In this document: piece by piece, positions 32,768-36,140 of the stretch
Numbering within the stretch: position 1 is the stretch's first letter
Layout: each line of letters begins with the position of its first letter
From: Thalassobaculaceae bacterium
GTDB lineage: Bacteria > Pseudomonadota > Alphaproteobacteria > Thalassobaculales > Thalassobaculaceae
Direction of reading: 5' to 3'
Assembly (NCBI GenBank): GCA_029212785.1
Contig: JARGOG010000045.1
Span: forward strand, 1-36,140
DNA: 36,140 bases
Program-made: the position numbers and the translations under genes
Notes under the pieces: model-generated
Database searches by the model: none
Seen by the model: the letters and a program-made list of their open reading frames with translations, nothing else
Told to the model about the DNA's origin: nothing

Positions 32768-33949
32768 CTATGGCGTCCGGCGATGCACCCACACAAGGTC
32801 GATCACCAGGGCGACCGCCATCAGCGCCGCCGCGAGCGCGAAGATCAGCGGGTAGGATCCGACCCGGTCGTAGAGCGCGGAGAATCCGTAGGCCGCCGCC
32901 GCCTGTCCGAGCGCGAAGGCGATGGTCGCCCGCCCCCAGGTGCCGCGTCGCGCCACCGGGTCATCGATCAACTCATGCACCCGGCCCAGGATCAGCGGCA
33001 CCACGCCCGGCACGCAGGCACCGACCAGGACGGCGGAGACGAACAGCCCGACCTCCGGGATGCCGATCCCCGGAGCCAGGATCGCCACGCCGACCAGCAC
33101 CAGGGTCAGACGGAGGGACGTGGCGAAGCCGATCCGGTCGGCCAGACGACCGGCCAGCGTCGGCCCACAGGCAGCACCGATGCCGAAGGCGATCCACACC
33201 GTCGCGCCCAAAGCGAAGGATTGCCCCATTCCGCGCACCACGAAGTCGACGAGCAGCACCATGTGCGGCACCAGTCCGGCGGCGATCAGGCCGTAGACCA
33301 CGATCAGGGCCATGACCGCGGAGGAACCGGCAACCCGCACCGGTATCGTCGGCCGTGACGGTTCCGCCTGCGGCCACCAGTTCCATACCGCCAGCGTCAG
33401 CAGGGCACAGAGCCCGCCCAACGCCAGCCAGGTCTCGACCAGTCCCACCGTCAGCAGGACCGGGACCAGGGTGCCGGAGACGGCGATGCCGAGCCCGACT
33501 CCGGTGAAGATCACCCCACCGGCTATCCCGCGCCGTCGCTCCGGGACATGGGCCAGCGCCGTCGGCGCGGCAACCACCATCAACACTCCTCCGGCGACGC
33601 CGGCGACCAGCCGCCAGGCGAACACCCAGGAAAAGCCGAGCGGCTCGGCACAGGCCAGCAGGGACAGGGAAGCGGCGACCATCATCACCCGCAGTACCCC
33701 GACCGGTCCGAATCGGCCCGCCAGCCGGTTTCCGAGCAAGGCGCCCATCAAGTAGCCGAGCAGGTTGGCCGCCCCGAGATACAGCGCGGCCGCCGGGGCG
33801 AACCATCCGGCCGCCACCACCGCCGGGATCAGGGGGGTGTAGGCGAAGCGCGCCAGACCGATGCCGACCAGCACGGCGGCACAGGCGGCCGCCACCGCCC
33901 GCCAGGGGATGGATCCGTCACGGTCGGCTACTGTCGTCAGACCACTCAT
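32768..33949 (-). CDS. MFS transporter of the YbfB/YjiJ family
   Basis: A 393-residue inner-membrane protein with twelve hydrophobic helices. The first helix contains GIGLARFAYTPLIP (about 29-42), the family's most recognisable motif, and helix 2 follows with NLLGYLMGALLGNRLAGRFG (about 61-80). A central loop near residue 190-200 separates the two six-helix halves. The family is often found beside LysR genes and is assumed to export small organic molecules; substrates are mostly unproven. It starts 26 bases after the LysR gene on the same strand and ends 37 bases before the GT4 start, so a LysR-MFS transcript that may continue into the glycosyltransferases is plausible. No clear ribosome binding site precedes the ATG. 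Confidence 0.88.
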   Translation of the reverse strand: MSGLTTVADRDGSIPWRAVAAACAAVLVGIGLARFAYTPLIPAVVAAGWFAPAAALYLGAANLLGYLMGALLGNRLAGRFGPVGVLRVMMVAASLSLLACAEPLGFSWVFAWRLVAGVAGGVLMVVAAPTALAHVPERRRGIAGGVIFTGVGLGIAVSGTLVPVLLTVGLVETWLALGGLCALLTLAVWNWWPQAEPSRPTIPVRVAGSSAVMALIVVYGLIAAGLVPHMVLLVDFVVRGMGQSFALGATVWIAFGIGAACGPTLAGRLADRIGFATSLRLTLVLVGVAILAPGIGIPEVGLFVSAVLVGACVPGVVPLILGRVHELIDDPVARRGTWGRATIAFALGQAAAAYGFSALYDRVGSYPLIFALAAALMAVALVIDLVWVHRRTP

Positions 33950-33975
33950 GCGGCCAAGCTAGGCGCGCCCCGTTC

Positions 33976-34908
33976 TCACGAGAAGCGAATTGATCCGATA
34001 CCGGCGATCACTCGTGGCGATACCAACTCCGCCGCGTCGACCAGAACCGGCTCGGCGACGGTATCGATCAGGGCGGTCAGTGCACTGGTGGCGTGGCCGT
34101 CGCGGCGGCGGATGAACAGGGTCTCGACCCTGCCATCGCCGGGTGGCAAGCGATGCAGTTCGACCCGCCCCTCCGCCTCGGCGGTCGCGACGATCCCCCG
34201 TGGCATCAGGGTGACGCCGAGACCGGCTGCGACACTGCCCACGATCGCTTCGATGGTTCCGAATTCCAAGGTCCGCAATCCGACGATGCCGCGCCGGGCC
34301 AGAATCTCTTCCAGGCGCTGGCGGTAGGAGCATCCGGCCCGTAACACGACGATCCGCACCTCACGGCGGGCGGACAGCGCCTCGATGGCGCCGAGGCCCG
34401 GCGGAGCGACCAGAACCAGTTCCTCGCGGTACACGCTCTGGGTTTCCAGTTCCGGGTGGGAGACCGGACCACACACGAAAGCCCCTTCCAGTTCCCCGGT
34501 CAGCACGCGCTCGATCAAAGCCGCCGTTGTGTCGGTCCGGAGCACCAGATCGACCTCCGGATGGGCGGCGACATAGGCCGCCAGCGGCCGCGACAGGTGC
34601 AGGGCGGCCGTGGTCTCCAGCGAACCGACAGCAAGCGCACCGCACGGATTGCCGTCATCCCGCGCCGCCTGCCGCGCATCCCCCATGAGGACCGCCGCCC
34701 GATGGGCATAGGGCAACAGCCGTTCTCCCGCCGGGGTCAGGGCGACGCCCCGGCTGTGCCGGTCGAACAGCCGCACCTGCAAGTCGTCCTCCAGCGTGCG
34801 GATGCGGGCCGTCACGTTGGACTGCACCGTGGCCAGTTCCTCCGCCGCCCGCTTCATGCCGCCGTGGCGGGCCACCGCCTCGAATACCTTCAGATCCTGG
34901 ACATCCAT
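33976..34908 (-). CDS. LysR family transcriptional regulator
   Basis: A 310-residue regulator with the N-terminal winged helix-turn-helix (residues 1-60: MDVQDLKVFEAVARHGGMKR, AAEELATVQSNVTARIRTLE and LFDRHSRGVALTPAG), then an effector-binding domain from about residue 90 (GALAVGSLETTAALHLSRPL). Members usually form tetramers and activate a neighbouring operon when a small molecule binds. GGAG 6 bases upstream supports the ATG at 34908. Here the regulator is co-directional with the MFS gene, not divergent, and starts 26 bases before it; it probably controls its own operon and hence the exporter. A small unknown gene lies divergently at 35035. The inducer is unknown. Confidence 0.92.
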   Translation of the reverse strand: MDVQDLKVFEAVARHGGMKRAAEELATVQSNVTARIRTLEDDLQVRLFDRHSRGVALTPAGERLLPYAHRAAVLMGDARQAARDDGNPCGALAVGSLETTAALHLSRPLAAYVAAHPEVDLVLRTDTTAALIERVLTGELEGAFVCGPVSHPELETQSVYREELVLVAPPGLGAIEALSARREVRIVVLRAGCSYRQRLEEILARRGIVGLRTLEFGTIEAIVGSVAAGLGVTLMPRGIVATAEAEGRVELHRLPPGDGRVETLFIRRRDGHATSALTALIDTVAEPVLVDAAELVSPRVIAGIGSIRFS

Positions 34909-35034
34909 GGCGCGCTCCGACCGCTGGGTGCGATAGCTGTAGTGAATTCGGATCGGGGTCGATGATACCAGAGACGGGCGGCCGTCACACGAATCGGGTA
35001 TCGTCGCCCATCCTCTTCATCAGGGAGCGCGGTC

Positions 35035-35226
35035 ATGCGCCTGGACGACACGGTAACGGTCGAGTGCACGGATACCGACCAGAAAATGGACGCCCAGATC
35101 ATCCGCCTGCAAGGTGAGCGGGTCGATGTGATGGTCTCCGGGATCATCCTGTCCCTGCGGCGCACAAAGCCGGGGATCTATGTGGGAAACCGCAGCGGAA
35201 TGGAGTTCGTCCTGCGCTCGAAATAG
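35035..35226 (+). CDS. Small 63-residue protein of unknown function
   Basis: A 63-residue protein with no signal peptide, membrane helix or cysteine pair other than Cys11. Alternating hydrophobic and polar residues (VTVECTDTD, MDAQIIRLQGERVDVMVSG, IYVGNRSGMEFVLRSK) suggest a small all-beta fold such as a Tudor- or SH3-like barrel. A GGGAG ribosome binding site sits before the ATG and codon use matches the window, so it is likely real. It is divergent from the LysR gene and convergent with the transglutaminase-like gene. I do not recognise the family. Confidence 0.7.
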   Translation: MRLDDTVTVECTDTDQKMDAQIIRLQGERVDVMVSGIILSLRRTKPGIYVGNRSGMEFVLRSK

Positions 35227-35287
35227 GAGCGCGCCTCAATCTCGATGTCCGGGCAGGCGGTCGGCGGCGGTATCGCTGTCGAACCGC

Positions 35288-36140
35288 TCAGGCGGCGCTG
35301 CGTTCCAGAACGTTGCCGCGCAGCACCTCGACCGAGACGTCCATTTTGACGAAGGCGTCGGCCGGGCCGAAATACTTGCCCTGCAACGGCATGGCCTGGG
35401 ACGGATCGCGGGCGACGCCGACGCGGATCAGGTTCGCGCCGCCGATGATGCCGTTGGTCGGGTCATATTCGACCCAGCCGGCGCCCGGCAAATAGACCTG
35501 GACCCAGGCATGGGTGGCACCACCCCCTTGAATCGGCTGCCCGCCGAATATCGAACTGGCGGCAGCACTGTCCGCATCGACCGCCGGATCGAAGACGTAG
35601 CCGGTGACGAAACGGGCGGCCAGGCCGAGGGCGCGGACCGCCTCCATCATCAGCAGGGCGAAGTCGCGGCAGGTGCCGCGCTTGCGCAACAGGGTCTCGG
35701 CGGGGGTCTGAACCCCCTCCTCGTCCCGCGGCATGTAACCGAACTCGGCGCGCACGCTCTCGGTCATGCGCTGGAGCAGCCCCAGGGTCTCGGTCCGATC
35801 GCCGGTAAAGAAGGTCCGGGCCCAGGTCTCGATCGCGCCGTCGTCCGGATGATGGCGCACCGTGGTGCGGCCGAGATCCTGCAGATCGTCGACCGGATAA
35901 GCGACGGGCAGATAGCGGGCATCGTCGGCGATCTCGAAGATCGGCGCGTTCACCGCGTAATGTTCGACGACGATCACGCTTTCGAAGAACAGCCGCTCGC
36001 CCGGATCGTCGAATCTGGCGACCGCCACCGAGTTCGAGAACACGTCATGCATCCACCAGACCTTGGAGGCGGGGTGGATCTTCAGGCGGCTGTCGACCAG
36101 ACGCATGTCATGGCTGTCCCGCGGCCGGAACAACAGGCGG
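35288..36140 (-). CDS. Transglutaminase-like cysteine protease-fold protein, N-terminus cut by the window edge
   Basis: The reading frame stays open to the right edge, so the gene is partial. The visible 283 residues begin ...RLLFRPRDSHDM, which in the family is preceded by roughly 20 residues of a beta-sandwich N-terminal domain. The catalytic triad of the transglutaminase core is present: Cys155 (RGTCRDFA), His208 (ATHAW) and Asp224 (VEYDPTNG), numbered from the TTG at 36133. Such bacterial proteins (often with COG1305-type N-terminal domains) are thought to act as peptidases or peptide-modifying enzymes and often sit beside alpha-E and circularly permuted ATP-grasp genes, which would lie beyond the edge. 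No signal peptide can be judged. Confidence 0.88.
   Translation of the reverse strand, partial: RLLFRPRDSHDMRLVDSRLKIHPASKVWWMHDVFSNSVAVARFDDPGERLFFESVIVVEHYAVNAPIFEIADDARYLPVAYPVDDLQDLGRTTVRHHPDDGAIETWARTFFTGDRTETLGLLQRMTESVRAEFGYMPRDEEGVQTPAETLLRKRGTCRDFALLMMEAVRALGLAARFVTGYVFDPAVDADSAAASSIFGGQPIQGGGATHAWVQVYLPGAGWVEYDPTNGIIGGANLIRVGVARDPSQAMPLQGKYFGPADAFVKMDVSVEVLRGNVLERSAA

Noticed and set aside
1-36140. tRNA, rRNA, CRISPR arrays, insertion sequences, phage genes
   Set aside because: None seen: no cloverleaf-like or repeat-spacer patterns, no transposase or integrase motifs in any frame.

Overview
The window is GC-rich throughout, with tightly packed genes, short intergenic gaps and strong GGAGG-type ribosome binding sites. 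The gene families point to an alphaproteobacterium, most likely Rhodospirillales-like: an AcuI-type reductase, a CaiB/BaiF protein resembling 2-methylfumaryl-CoA isomerase, a GFA protein, a YbfB/YjiJ transporter and a small CxxC zinc-ribbon protein with a typical alphaproteobacterial look. The taxonomic guess comes from recognising families, not from a marker gene. No rRNA, tRNA, CRISPR array, insertion sequence, phage gene or replication origin was seen, so this reads as chromosome.

Layout. (1) 260-1978: an SCP2-type thiolase and a GNAT acetyltransferase, convergent with (2) 1909-4599, a large secreted protein combining a DUF4347 domain, a beta-helix passenger with autotransporter-type repeats and 17 RTX nonapeptides. 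(3) 4886-7990: an AidB-like acyl-CoA dehydrogenase divergent from an AcuI-like acrylyl-CoA reductase, followed by a small lipoprotein. (4) 8030-9868: an operon of a dihydroorotase-like amidohydrolase and a GFA protein, divergent from (5) 10040-12269, a DUF898 (YjgN) membrane protein translationally coupled to an M48 peptidase. (6) 12282-15602: a TPR protein divergent from an 886-residue chemoreceptor that ends at a clear terminator. (7) 15752-19593: cystathionine gamma-lyase and beta-synthase (reverse trans-sulfuration), preceded by an unrecognised 378-residue protein on the same strand. (8) 19760-22720: an M20 amidohydrolase convergent with an acetolactate-synthase-like ThDP enzyme. (9) 22847-24850: a three-helix membrane protein of lower GC, an EEP-fold hydrolase and a zinc-ribbon protein. 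(10) 24905-26445: an unknown 158-residue protein coupled by an ATGA overlap to a zincin-like metallopeptidase. (11) 26683-29097: a DmpA-type P1 peptidase convergent with the mesaconyl-CoA isomerase-like protein. (12) 29185-34908, minus strand: LysR regulator, MFS exporter and three glycosyltransferases (GT4, GT2, GT39). (13) 35035-36140: a 63-residue conserved-looking protein and a transglutaminase-like protein cut by the window edge.

Functionally the window is dominated by CoA-ester metabolism (thiolase, acyl-CoA dehydrogenase, acrylyl-CoA reductase, mesaconyl-CoA isomerase-like), sulfur amino-acid interconversion, envelope glycosylation and surface or secreted proteins. The entries most worth a second look are the hybrid RTX/PATR adhesin, the Mct-like isomerase outside Chloroflexaceae, the M20 enzyme that appears to have lost its second metal site, the dihydroorotase-like enzyme with Gln-x-His in place of His-x-His, the 158-residue protein/metallopeptidase pair and the unknown protein next to the trans-sulfuration genes.
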